Shown here in pieces: positions 1 to 7,919 of a stretch of 64,000 nucleotides of DNA. The translations under genes were made by a program, and so were the position numbers. Under the pieces are notes generated by a model. That model worked only from the letters and a program-made list of their open reading frames with translations, made no database searches and was not told where the DNA came from. Source of the DNA: Verrucomicrobiia bacterium (lineage in GTDB: Bacteria; Verrucomicrobiota; Verrucomicrobiia; Verrucomicrobiales; Akkermansiaceae); assembly GCA_030432565.1 (NCBI GenBank), contig JAUIGV010000023.1, positions 18,660 through 82,659 on the forward strand. Direction: 5' to 3'. Numbering within the stretch: position 1 is the first letter of the stretch; each line of letters starts with the position of its first letter.

Positions 1-1681
1 AGTATTCCTCAACGGCCGTTCTCTCGGTATTGTAAAGAAAGATGCCCGTGTCCCTGAGCTTGGCGTTACCCGTCACCTCGCCCCAGAGCATCAAGCCATA
101 CCAGGCATTCATTGATTCAGAGGACGACTCCTGATTGTTTCCGTCACCAAACCTGGCGTGCCCCGAAGCCCAGGAATGTCCGGCATAAATATCAAAACAA
201 CGAAGATGGGGAAACAGCGGATCCTCCCGGTCGGTCGAGGCGATATCACGAATGATTAGTTCCACCATTGCCCCCCATTTCCCGGCCCAGGCCGGGTCGA
301 GGCGCGCAACTTCCGCAGCGGCACGAATAAAATAACCGTAGTGAAAATGGTGATCATTCAGCTGCCCGTCGCTCCCGTAAGATGGCTTGCTGCCAATCAA
401 TGTCCCCCATCTTTCGTTGTAATAGAAGAGAGGGGCATTTTCTCCTTTGGATGCGATCAACCAGTCTTCAAGTCGACGGCGAATCTCATCGACAAAAAGC
501 TTTTGCAAATCCTCCTCGCCGGCGACTTCTGCGACTCCGCTCAAGGTTGCCAGCTTACCTAAAAATTTTCCATCCCAGTAGGTATCCGCAAAAGGCATCT
601 CAAGCTTGGCCGCTTCCTTTTTGAGATAACCTATCAATTGTTTCCGGTCATCGATCCCCTCGGCCGGAAGCATGGGAAGCAGCCCCTGAATGGGCACCAA
701 TGTTTCAAAGCCCTGCCCTTTCGCCAACTTCATCTCACCACGCACCGAGCGATAGCTTTGCCCGGTCAAGGCCACTTCGGAATATTTCCATTGATGCGGG
801 TAGAGAGCGAACAAGGTGTCCTTCCCGTCCCCCTCCATCGCTTCGACTTCGAAGAGATATTCAGTCTTCAAGTGGCCATTCAGCGGCTTCGCTGAAAAGC
901 TGGTTCCAGTGACATGATGATGGGCGCACTCCGCGAAGCGGGCCAACGTCGCTTTTTCAGCGTCCGGTAAAAGCGCCACCGTGAAATAACCCTTCGAAGA
1001 TCTATTAACGAAGGAATCCGTTTTAATTCCGTTCCAACCCGATCCCTTCGCTCCATAGATTCCATAATGATTCCCCCTGACCGTCACTCCCAGGGTCGGA
1101 TCCCCTTCTTCGCCACTCCAAACAACTGGTTGGTGCGCAAATTTTAGAACCGGGTTTCCACCACTAATACGGTTGAAAATGAAGGGACTTCCATGACCAA
1201 AAGTGGAGCGCAAAATTGCTTTGTCTTTTCGAAACTCAGCCGTGATGAACCAATCGGAATAATCCGCCAAGCGGGTATCGGGAAACCCGGGAACCTCCGA
1301 ATGCGAGATTACAAAATCACCCGTCCGACCAATCCCGCCACCCATAATATGACCACCTGCTCCAACGATTCCGGATCCGGGATAGGCCACAGCAAGCCCC
1401 CGTTCGTTGCAATTCATGGCGAGCGGATGAGGAAAAAGATTCTGGGAATATTTTTCCCAGACCAGAGAGCTCCACCATTGGTTGGTTGGAGTCGCTCCTT
1501 TCAGGGCCGGGGTCGAAAAGATGGTCTCCGGAAGTGGTTCGCAGTCCGCCGGAAGATTCAGGGAGTAGCTACCACTGCCCGCCCTCACGCTATCAGCTTT
1601 CGCCGAATGATTTACGAGAGCCACCAGTGCAAACGCAATACCGGCAAAGGGTGAAAATGATTGTAGGACTTGCTGCCTCAT
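1..1681 (-). CDS. GH81 endo-beta-1,3-glucanase, secreted, 3' end cut by window edge
   Basis: This gene is missing from the ORF track because it runs off the left edge; I read it from the reverse complement. About 560 residues are present. It starts with a signal peptide (hydrophobic stretch, AKA cleavage near residue 29), then PTNQWWSSLVW, HPLAMN, a DHHFHYGYF block near residue 442 and a GNNQESSSESMNAWYG block near residue 517. Those blocks are the hallmarks of glycoside hydrolase family 81, whose catalytic Asp and Glu lie in the DHH and ESSSE segments. The family hydrolyses internal beta-1,3-glucosidic bonds in laminarin-like glucans. It is divergent from the LacI regulator and shares with it a TGCA-N6-TGCA site. 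The exported enzyme probably produces the oligosaccharides used by the transporter and phosphorylase next door. Family assignment is strong; natural substrate is inferred. Confidence 0.9.
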   Translation of the reverse strand, partial: MRQQVLQSFSPFAGIAFALVALVNHSAKADSVRAGSGSYSLNLPADCEPLPETIFSTPALKGATPTNQWWSSLVWEKYSQNLFPHPLAMNCNERGLAVAYPGSGIVGAGGHIMGGGIGRTGDFVISHSEVPGFPDTRLADYSDWFITAEFRKDKAILRSTFGHGSPFIFNRISGGNPVLKFAHQPVVWSGEEGDPTLGVTVRGNHYGIYGAKGSGWNGIKTDSFVNRSSKGYFTVALLPDAEKATLARFAECAHHHVTGTSFSAKPLNGHLKTEYLFEVEAMEGDGKDTLFALYPHQWKYSEVALTGQSYRSVRGEMKLAKGQGFETLVPIQGLLPMLPAEGIDDRKQLIGYLKKEAAKLEMPFADTYWDGKFLGKLATLSGVAEVAGEEDLQKLFVDEIRRRLEDWLIASKGENAPLFYYNERWGTLIGSKPSYGSDGQLNDHHFHYGYFIRAAAEVARLDPAWAGKWGAMVELIIRDIASTDREDPLFPHLRCFDIYAGHSWASGHARFGDGNNQESSSESMNAWYGLMLWGEVTGNAKLRDTGIFLYNTERTAVEEY

Positions 1682-1759
1682 AGGTTCAAAAAGTTAATCC
1701 GCGACCATCTGCCGCACGAAAGAGAGTCACCCGCAGGCGATCATCGGTCAAACGATCAT

Positions 1760-1773
1760 TGCATAATATTGCA
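1760..1773. promoter_or_regulatory. Candidate LacI-family operator between GH81 gene and lacI
   Basis: The sequence TGCATAATATTGCA lies in the 185-bp divergent region, 79 bp from the GH81 start and 94 bp from the regulator start. Its ends are the self-complementary TGCA separated by six A/T bases. The reverse complement of 7831-7844 matches it at 13 of 14 positions. Binding by the adjacent LacI-family protein is an inference. Confidence 0.55.
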
Positions 1774-1866
1774 CTTATTCTACAGGTCCGTTATTCTGTT
1801 ACTTGCCATGCAGCGTCGGGATGATCATGTTGTTCCGGTCGATCGACAAAGATCGAGATTGCCGCC

Positions 1867-2922
1867 ATGCCCAAAGTGAACCAAAAAGCCATTGCTGACA
1901 AACTGGGGATTTCCCGCGCCACCGTGTCTCGCTGCTTCACCAACCATGCCGGCATCAACGCCACGACGCGCGCCAAGGTTTTTCAACTGGCGGCGGAGAT
2001 GGGTTACAACCATCTGGAACCGCGCAGCCCGGCGATGAAAAAGGCCAGGAAGAAGGTGAATTTCAACGTGCTTATTTGCAGCGAAACCGAGGAATACTTC
2101 AGGGAAGACTACAAAAGCCCGGGCGAACAAATTCTTGTCGGCGTCTCGGAGTTTGCCCAGGCCCATGAAGTCGATGTCGATGTCGACTTCATTCCGCCTT
2201 CGGCAACAAGCCTCGACGATCCCGCTTTCGCAAAAATCAAAAGCCTTAGATCCCGAAAGAATCGCGGGGTTCTTCTGATCTACCCTTTCGCCGACTCCAT
2301 TATCAGCGATCTCTCCTATCAACTCCCCGTCGTCTCACTTGTGGATCAACTTGAGCACGAATCGATTGATTGCGCGGATGTCGATCACAACGCCGGAATC
2401 TCGATGGTGATTGATCAATTGATTGCAAAGGGGCACAAGCGCATTGGCTTTTACACCCGTGAATATGCCATTGCAGCCAGCTGGTCGTTTCGGCGTTACA
2501 GCGCATTTGTCGAGAAAATGGCCCGGGCGAAGCTCACGGTCTCGGACCGCGATATTATCGGGATCTTCCCCCGCACCTATGACACCGTCATCGGCGGAAT
2601 CAATGAGGCACTCGGCAGGACCAAAGACGGGGTGACAGCCTGGGTTTGCGCGGCCGATCACCAGGCCTATGACCTCATCGATGGATTTGAAAATCAGGGA
2701 CTTCAAATTCCGCAAGACGTCTCGATCACCGGCTTCGACGGGATTCAACGAAGTGATGATCGCCCGGCACTGACTACCATTAACATCCCCTTTCGCGCTA
2801 TCGGGATGACGGGAGCGGAGAGGCTCGCCAATCGGATCCGCCAACGTTTCGGTGGCAGCCAAAGCGTTTATATCAGTGGCACGCTCATCGAAGGCGAAAC
2901 GGTGGCACCTCCGAAAAGCTAG
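1867..2922 (+). CDS. LacI-family transcriptional regulator
   Basis: The 351-residue protein has the LacI layout. An N-terminal helix-turn-helix at residues 4-50 (KAIADKLGISRATVSRCF, then a hinge region) is followed by a periplasmic-binding-protein-like effector domain containing VIDQLIAKGHKRIGFYTRE and the typical late segment PQDVSITGFDG. It starts at the ATG right before the HTH, as is usual for the family. It lies divergent to the GH81 gene and converges on the sugar transporter gene with a 6-bp gap. It probably senses a beta-glucan oligosaccharide or phosphorylated sugar and controls the whole locus through the TGCA-N6-TGCA elements, including its own promoter. The ligand and the direction of control cannot be read from the sequence. 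Confidence 0.88.
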   Translation: MPKVNQKAIADKLGISRATVSRCFTNHAGINATTRAKVFQLAAEMGYNHLEPRSPAMKKARKKVNFNVLICSETEEYFREDYKSPGEQILVGVSEFAQAHEVDVDVDFIPPSATSLDDPAFAKIKSLRSRKNRGVLLIYPFADSIISDLSYQLPVVSLVDQLEHESIDCADVDHNAGISMVIDQLIAKGHKRIGFYTREYAIAASWSFRRYSAFVEKMARAKLTVSDRDIIGIFPRTYDTVIGGINEALGRTKDGVTAWVCAADHQAYDLIDGFENQGLQIPQDVSITGFDGIQRSDDRPALTTINIPFRAIGMTGAERLANRIRQRFGGSQSVYISGTLIEGETVAPPKS

Positions 2923-2928
2923 ACGATC

Positions 2929-4311
2929 CTACTCGTCATCCTTTCTTCGCTCAGCCAATTCCGCCGTGATCACCTTTAGTTGATCCTCGGTCAGCTTGTA
3001 GAAAACCAGAATCAGACCATTCGCGATTCCAAAAATTCCGGGGAGAATCGAGAACATGACCTTAATGCCATTCAGTGTCTCTTCCGACGGAACCTCCTTG
3101 GGCTTAAATCCATAGTAGGCGAGTAGCCACCCTCCAATTCCACTTCCCACCGCAAGCCCAAGCTTCTGGGAAAACATCGCGGCGGAAAAGGCCAGAGCTG
3201 TGGTTCGCCGCCCAAACTTCCACTCACCGTAATCGACGACATCGGTATAAATCGCCCAAACCAATGCCGGGGTTGGTCCTGCCAGAAACGAGCCAACCAC
3301 ATTTACGAGAATCATCGTGGTGTAGCTATCAGCCGGTATGAAGAAAAAGGCGATAAAAGTAAGGCCATTCAAGACCGTGCAAATCATGAGACCGTTCCTC
3401 TTGCCAAACTTCCGACTCACGTAGCCGGTGAAGAAAACACCAATCACAAAGGCCAGGGAGCCAGTCGTGTAGAAAAAGGATGTGCGATCCAAAAAGAGAA
3501 AATACTTGGTATCATCCACACCGACCACATATTTCAGGAAGTGGAACGTCACGCCGCCTCTCAGCGCAACATTCGACAAGGTGAGGATGGCCGCCACGAT
3601 CATAATGATCCAGGGGACATTTTTCTTCAGCGCTCCAAAATCCCCTTTAAGGTCCGGCCTGGGACCCTTTTTGGGCTTCACCCTTTCCTTGGTCGAAGCA
3701 AAGGTCCCGATAAAAAGACCCACCGCAATCACGGAAAACACCAGCATGGTATAACGGTATCCCGCCACATCATCCCCCCCGCCAAACAGGCTCACGAGTG
3801 GAAGGAAGGCCATCCCAATCAAGAGTTGCGCACTAAACGCTCCCACGAAACGAAAAGTCGCAAGCGAAGTCCGTTCTTCCGGACTCGGTGACATGACTCC
3901 CATCAACGCCGAGTAGGGCACATTGATCGCCGTGTAGATCGTCCACAGGAAGATATAGGTCAGGTAAGCATATACGAGTTGCGCGGTCTGGCCCATGTCC
4001 GGAACTGAAAAGACCAGAAAGCCAGCGAGGCCAAAAGGAACGGCAAACCATAAGACATAGGGCCGAAACTTGCCCATCCTGGTTTGGGTTCGATCGGCGA
4101 GCGCTCCCATCAACGGATCACTAATGGCATCCCAAAGCCGACAGACCAGGAACATGGTTCCAATTGCAGCAGGAGGAAGCTCCAAAACTACCGTGTAATA
4201 GGTCAGCAGGAACACATTGACCACGTGAAAGACAAAGTTCGATGCGGTGTCGCCTAGACCGTATCCGACTTTTTCTTTCGTCGAGAGCGTTTGGGAAGTT
4301 TCAGAGGGCAT
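2929..4311 (-). CDS. GPH-family (MFS) sugar:cation symporter
   Basis: This 460-residue polytopic membrane protein is of the glycoside-pentoside-hexuronide type. It opens with EKVGYGLGDTASNFVFHVVNVFLLTYYT and has the cytoplasmic-loop signature DAISDPLMGALADRT near residue 60, both typical of the melibiose/xyloside symporter family; about twelve membrane segments are visible. It starts 12 bp after the phosphorylase gene on the same strand, so the two are almost certainly cotranscribed. The context suggests uptake of beta-1,3-gluco-oligosaccharides across the inner membrane, which the cytoplasmic phosphorylase then degrades. The coupling ion and exact substrate are not determinable here. Confidence 0.87.
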   Translation of the reverse strand: MPSETSQTLSTKEKVGYGLGDTASNFVFHVVNVFLLTYYTVVLELPPAAIGTMFLVCRLWDAISDPLMGALADRTQTRMGKFRPYVLWFAVPFGLAGFLVFSVPDMGQTAQLVYAYLTYIFLWTIYTAINVPYSALMGVMSPSPEERTSLATFRFVGAFSAQLLIGMAFLPLVSLFGGGDDVAGYRYTMLVFSVIAVGLFIGTFASTKERVKPKKGPRPDLKGDFGALKKNVPWIIMIVAAILTLSNVALRGGVTFHFLKYVVGVDDTKYFLFLDRTSFFYTTGSLAFVIGVFFTGYVSRKFGKRNGLMICTVLNGLTFIAFFFIPADSYTTMILVNVVGSFLAGPTPALVWAIYTDVVDYGEWKFGRRTTALAFSAAMFSQKLGLAVGSGIGGWLLAYYGFKPKEVPSEETLNGIKVMFSILPGIFGIANGLILVFYKLTEDQLKVITAELAERRKDDE

Positions 4312-4323
4312 GGGAAATCAGGG

Positions 4324-7300
4324 TTAGGAAATGAGCCAGTGGGAGGGAATTTGCACGACCACTTTCGCGACCGTTCCCCGATTGAACAGAATGCTTGAGC
4401 TGGTCTCAATGTCGAGAACACCATTTGGGAATATCAAATCCTGTCCTTCATTGAGGGTCACTGTCACCTTTGGCTCTTCAAGACCATCGCAGGGTTCGTA
4501 TTTCACTGGCGTCCGGGCGTGAGAGAAGGTCAATTCTCCATCTGCGAGTTCGGCAGCTCTCAGAAGATGAGGTCGGAAGTGCAGTCTCCCGTCTTCGAAA
4601 TCGATTCCCAATTCGCCCAAACGACAGAGCAATCCTTCTTTTACCTGGCCGGTCAGGCCTGGTTGCTGGGCTCCCCTCTCCCCCTGGCTGTGGGAATAAG
4701 GTTCGGCCGGGAAAGCCCCGTAGCTTTGCGGAGTCTGGCGGAAGCCCAAGCCCCGTTGCACCGAGTAGTAAGCCGCGGCAGCCCGCGACTTCAACTCCTC
4801 ACTTGATTCGTCATTTTTGTAGACGGAAAGCGCGACTTCCTGCGCCGCCAGCATGAGCTTGGAAACCATGTGCCAATAGACACAGCCCAAACCTTCATAA
4901 CCAAACATCGAACCACTGCGACCGGTGAAGGAATGATGGGAGAAAACTTTTTCGTAAAGGATTTCGATCGTCGTTTGATCTTCGGGTGCGAGGCCATCGA
5001 TCTCCTGCAAGCGCTCTGCCAGAGCATATCCATTGACCAAAGCCTCGTCAAACCGCCAGGCACCTGTTCCGTCCTGATACACCAGGCGTTCGTCCCCCTT
5101 CTCCGCCATCGCGGTGAGGAGGTGATTGCTTTGAAGATCGGCATCCGGGATACGATTAAGATTTTCAAACCCGGGCAATTCACGATCAGGATACAAAAGA
5201 TAAGTCGGATGACGCCCGGAGCGAAGGTCACTCGCGGCCAGCGTCTCCAACAAGTCCACTGCGGTTTCGTTTTCGAGAAAGCCTGAGCTCAAAACGGCAA
5301 CCTGTCCCTCCAACATCAACTGCAGGTTTTGCACTTTCATCTCCGGATTTCCCGCTCGCACTTCCAACACATTGTAGGAATGCCACAGCCCGTCGGGCCT
5401 GCGATTGGCCTTCAACACTCCTTCCACTGCTCCGATTGCAAGAGAAAGAAAGCCCAGGAGATCAGCAACACCAAGACTGTCTTGACGGCAAATCTCCACC
5501 CGCACCGAATCCCGATAATCCTGCAACACCAGCCCATTGGTCCGGGCCAGCGTAAATCGATCGGCGTCCGAAATCGAATCGCCCTGCTGCCAGCGCGGAT
5601 CACCCAGCGCGTCACCCATTTGCCGGACCGCCTGCCCGGTCGCTTTGGAAACGGAAAACTCGTCCACGCCGCCGTTTTCGACCGAACGTTTCAAGAAGCG
5701 CAAATAGCGCAGAAGATAACCCGCGGTCACCACCGAGAGACCATTCCCTGCCAGAGCATTGTTGGCGTCATTCCACTCGGGCTTCTGGGTGTTCATCCAG
5801 ATTCCTCCGCCGGGAATCAGTTGTCCAAGCTTGGCCATTGCGGGAATGAGCAACTTCTCAATCAGGCCGACTCGAATGAGTTCGCCTCCCTCATCACGAA
5901 GAAGCAATCCATCACCTCCCGTCGACTCTTTCCGGGCCATCAGTTCGTCATGACGCTCCTGATCAAACTCCACGGTGTCGCGAGGATCAGCGAGCGTCTT
6001 CTCCCAACTCGCAAGTTGATAAGGCACATCCGCAAAAACAAAATTTGAGTCACTCCACGAGCCAAGGAAGCCTGGATCAATCTTCGCTTTGAGTTCCAAA
6101 AACTTCAGAAGATAAATGATTTGGTGATCGCCCCAGTAACCAATCGAAACCCAGGGATCTTCCGGGTCGGGAACTTCCCAGTCTACTCCGGATGACGTCA
6201 CACGGTAGGGATTAAAACCATCCACCGTGGAGGCATTGAGAAATCTCGAAATAAAACCATCCAGGAAGACCGGATAACTCCAGGCGAGGGCTTCCCAATT
6301 CTGGAAAATGTCCCGCCAGTTTCCTTCATAGTGGTGCACCGGACGACCATTGTCATCGTGAAGACGTATATTGAACTTGTTCCACGGGCGGCTCGGGTCG
6401 CCGTGACGACGCCCCAAAACAAGAGGCAGGTATTCCGTCGTGAGGCGAATGAGATCCGGATCCCCCTGTTCATTGGCGCGCGAAATGATCCAGTCGCGCT
6501 CGAACGAATCGGGCAAGGCGGAAAGCCACTCGTGGTGTTTCCCGATCAGCGCACGGTTGTTCTGCCCCAGGAAGTGCTCGAACTGAGCCCTCGAAAGGAC
6601 CGAACCATTTTCAGGAAGCCCACCGCGCAGCAAATTGCAAAGCGTATTGTGATAGTGGTAATGGGAGGAATCGCGATCTGCGCTTTCCTGGAACCCGTCC
6701 ACGGACTCAGCCATTTCACGGAGTCTCTTGCGCCCCTCCTCCAAATCATTCTCAACCTCCGCAAGCAGGGTTGCTTCATCACGAAGAGACTTAATCAGAT
6801 TCCCGACCCCGCGATGACTTTGCTCGATCTCAGCCACCATCATCCATTCCCTGGACTCCCCTGCCGCTAGCTGCAAATCCGACCCTAGGAAAAACGCTCC
6901 GCGCTCTCCGCGCGACTTAAGACCCTTTCCGGCGATAGCGCCGCTCGTCAAAAACTGTTCGGCGTCGCGGCGCGATAAAAAGGGACGGGCATCGGAAAAA
7001 CCGCTGGTCCAAACGGTTGTCGCCTTGAGACTCTCCAATGGGATCGGAGCGTCCACGATTCCAGAGGCCAGGCGATGAATCATCAAGCGGCCTTCACAGC
7101 ACACCTCGCTCATCTTATAGGCGTCAGCCAGACAGCTTAAATCCAGATGCAAGCGTTGGCTCACCCCGGAGACCTGCAAATCCTGCAGTCCGTCCACGAT
7201 CCTGAAGTCCCTCGCCTCGTCGCCCTCGTTGGTGACCTTGACCTTGCGCACAAAGCCAAACTTTCCCGAAAGCTGCCAGTGGTAGCTAAAACGGAGTTTT

Positions 7301-7710
7301 AACGCTTCGTGCCATTCTTCAAAAATCAACTCTTCGCCGAGAAAACTTTTCAAAAGGCGCCTGCGAACCGGCGCGGTGTGAATGGAAGTCGGCCAGAACG
7401 GATGCCAGATTTCACCATCGCATTCGATCGCGGTGAACGGACCTGTCGCATTCCAGTTCCCGAGAATCTTATCGACCGTCAAATACGGGAAGAGCGCCTT
7501 CTCCGGATTCTCCCGCCCCGCGCTCAACGATCCGTTGCTACTACAGAACAACCACTGGTTCGTCACGGTGGCCATACTCAGAAAAAAGGGCTCAAAACCC
7601 TCCAGATGATCAATCACCGCAAATTCCCGGCCCTCTCGAAGCTCCCATTCATTGACCTGATCAAATTGGATGCCTTGGTTTATTTCTCTGGTTTCAGCGG
7701 TAAGAGTCAT
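4324..7710 (-). CDS. Beta-1,3-oligoglucan phosphorylase-like enzyme (GH149/GH94 type)
   Basis: From the ATG at 7710 the protein has 1128 residues; the ORF-track start at 7773 adds 21 unconvincing residues and touches a candidate operator, so I prefer 7710. There is no signal peptide, so it is cytoplasmic. The N-terminal part looks like the beta-sandwich domain of GH94-like phosphorylases (VTNQWLFCSSNGSLSAGR). The central (alpha/alpha)6-type part contains PEWNDANNALAGNG near residue 645, matching the position of the general-acid Asp in DWNDG of cellobiose phosphorylases. The size fits GH149 (about 1100 residues), whose known members phosphorolyse beta-1,3-glucan oligosaccharides, better than classical GH94 (about 800). 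The neighbouring GH81 gene supports this substrate. It would release glucose 1-phosphate. Confidence 0.75.
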   Translation of the reverse strand: MTLTAETREINQGIQFDQVNEWELREGREFAVIDHLEGFEPFFLSMATVTNQWLFCSSNGSLSAGRENPEKALFPYLTVDKILGNWNATGPFTAIECDGEIWHPFWPTSIHTAPVRRRLLKSFLGEELIFEEWHEALKLRFSYHWQLSGKFGFVRKVKVTNEGDEARDFRIVDGLQDLQVSGVSQRLHLDLSCLADAYKMSEVCCEGRLMIHRLASGIVDAPIPLESLKATTVWTSGFSDARPFLSRRDAEQFLTSGAIAGKGLKSRGERGAFFLGSDLQLAAGESREWMMVAEIEQSHRGVGNLIKSLRDEATLLAEVENDLEEGRKRLREMAESVDGFQESADRDSSHYHYHNTLCNLLRGGLPENGSVLSRAQFEHFLGQNNRALIGKHHEWLSALPDSFERDWIISRANEQGDPDLIRLTTEYLPLVLGRRHGDPSRPWNKFNIRLHDDNGRPVHHYEGNWRDIFQNWEALAWSYPVFLDGFISRFLNASTVDGFNPYRVTSSGVDWEVPDPEDPWVSIGYWGDHQIIYLLKFLELKAKIDPGFLGSWSDSNFVFADVPYQLASWEKTLADPRDTVEFDQERHDELMARKESTGGDGLLLRDEGGELIRVGLIEKLLIPAMAKLGQLIPGGGIWMNTQKPEWNDANNALAGNGLSVVTAGYLLRYLRFLKRSVENGGVDEFSVSKATGQAVRQMGDALGDPRWQQGDSISDADRFTLARTNGLVLQDYRDSVRVEICRQDSLGVADLLGFLSLAIGAVEGVLKANRRPDGLWHSYNVLEVRAGNPEMKVQNLQLMLEGQVAVLSSGFLENETAVDLLETLAASDLRSGRHPTYLLYPDRELPGFENLNRIPDADLQSNHLLTAMAEKGDERLVYQDGTGAWRFDEALVNGYALAERLQEIDGLAPEDQTTIEILYEKVFSHHSFTGRSGSMFGYEGLGCVYWHMVSKLMLAAQEVALSVYKNDESSEELKSRAAAAYYSVQRGLGFRQTPQSYGAFPAEPYSHSQGERGAQQPGLTGQVKEGLLCRLGELGIDFEDGRLHFRPHLLRAAELADGELTFSHARTPVKYEPCDGLEEPKVTVTLNEGQDLIFPNGVLDIETSSSILFNRGTVAKVVVQIPSHWLIS

Positions 7711-7772
7711 TGGCGGAATATTTTTTCGTGATCTCAACAAAATTCCCGGTCGGCTGATGACCGGGAAGATCA

Positions 7773-7786
7773 TGTAACTTCATGCA
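7773..7786. promoter_or_regulatory. Candidate operator upstream of the phosphorylase-symporter operon
   Basis: The sequence TGTAACTTCATGCA has the same TGYA-N6-TGCA arrangement as the sites at 1760, 7831 and 7841, with one base changed in one arm. It lies 62 bp upstream of the preferred phosphorylase start at 7710. It is the weakest of the four copies. Confidence 0.4.
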
Positions 7787-7830
7787 ACATAAATCCCAGC
7801 CAATGGCGGACAAGCGAAATCTCCAATAAA

Positions 7831-7854
7831 TGCAAAATTATGCAACTTTTTGCA
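7831..7854. promoter_or_regulatory. Two overlapping candidate LacI-family operators
   Basis: Two 14-bp elements share a central TGCA: TGCAAAATTATGCA (7831-7844) and TGCAACTTTTTGCA (7841-7854). They sit in the divergent region between the phosphorylase gene and the secreted binding protein gene, 65 bp before the latter's start at 7920. The first is nearly identical, in reverse complement, to the site between GH81 and lacI. Overlapping copies would allow graded or cooperative binding; that is inference. Confidence 0.55.
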
Positions 7855-7919
7855 TATTCCTCTTGCCGGATGACACTCCATGGATTTCATTCACAAAGTC
7901 AACAAACCAAATTCATTCC

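Noticed and set aside
1193-1654. 153-residue ORF on the plus strand
   Set aside because: It is antisense to the GH81 gene, whose catalytic blocks are clear on the minus strand. The ORF has no signal, motif or start site.
5329-6048. 239-residue plus-strand ORF
   Set aside because: It lies entirely inside the phosphorylase gene on the other strand and shows no recognisable domain.
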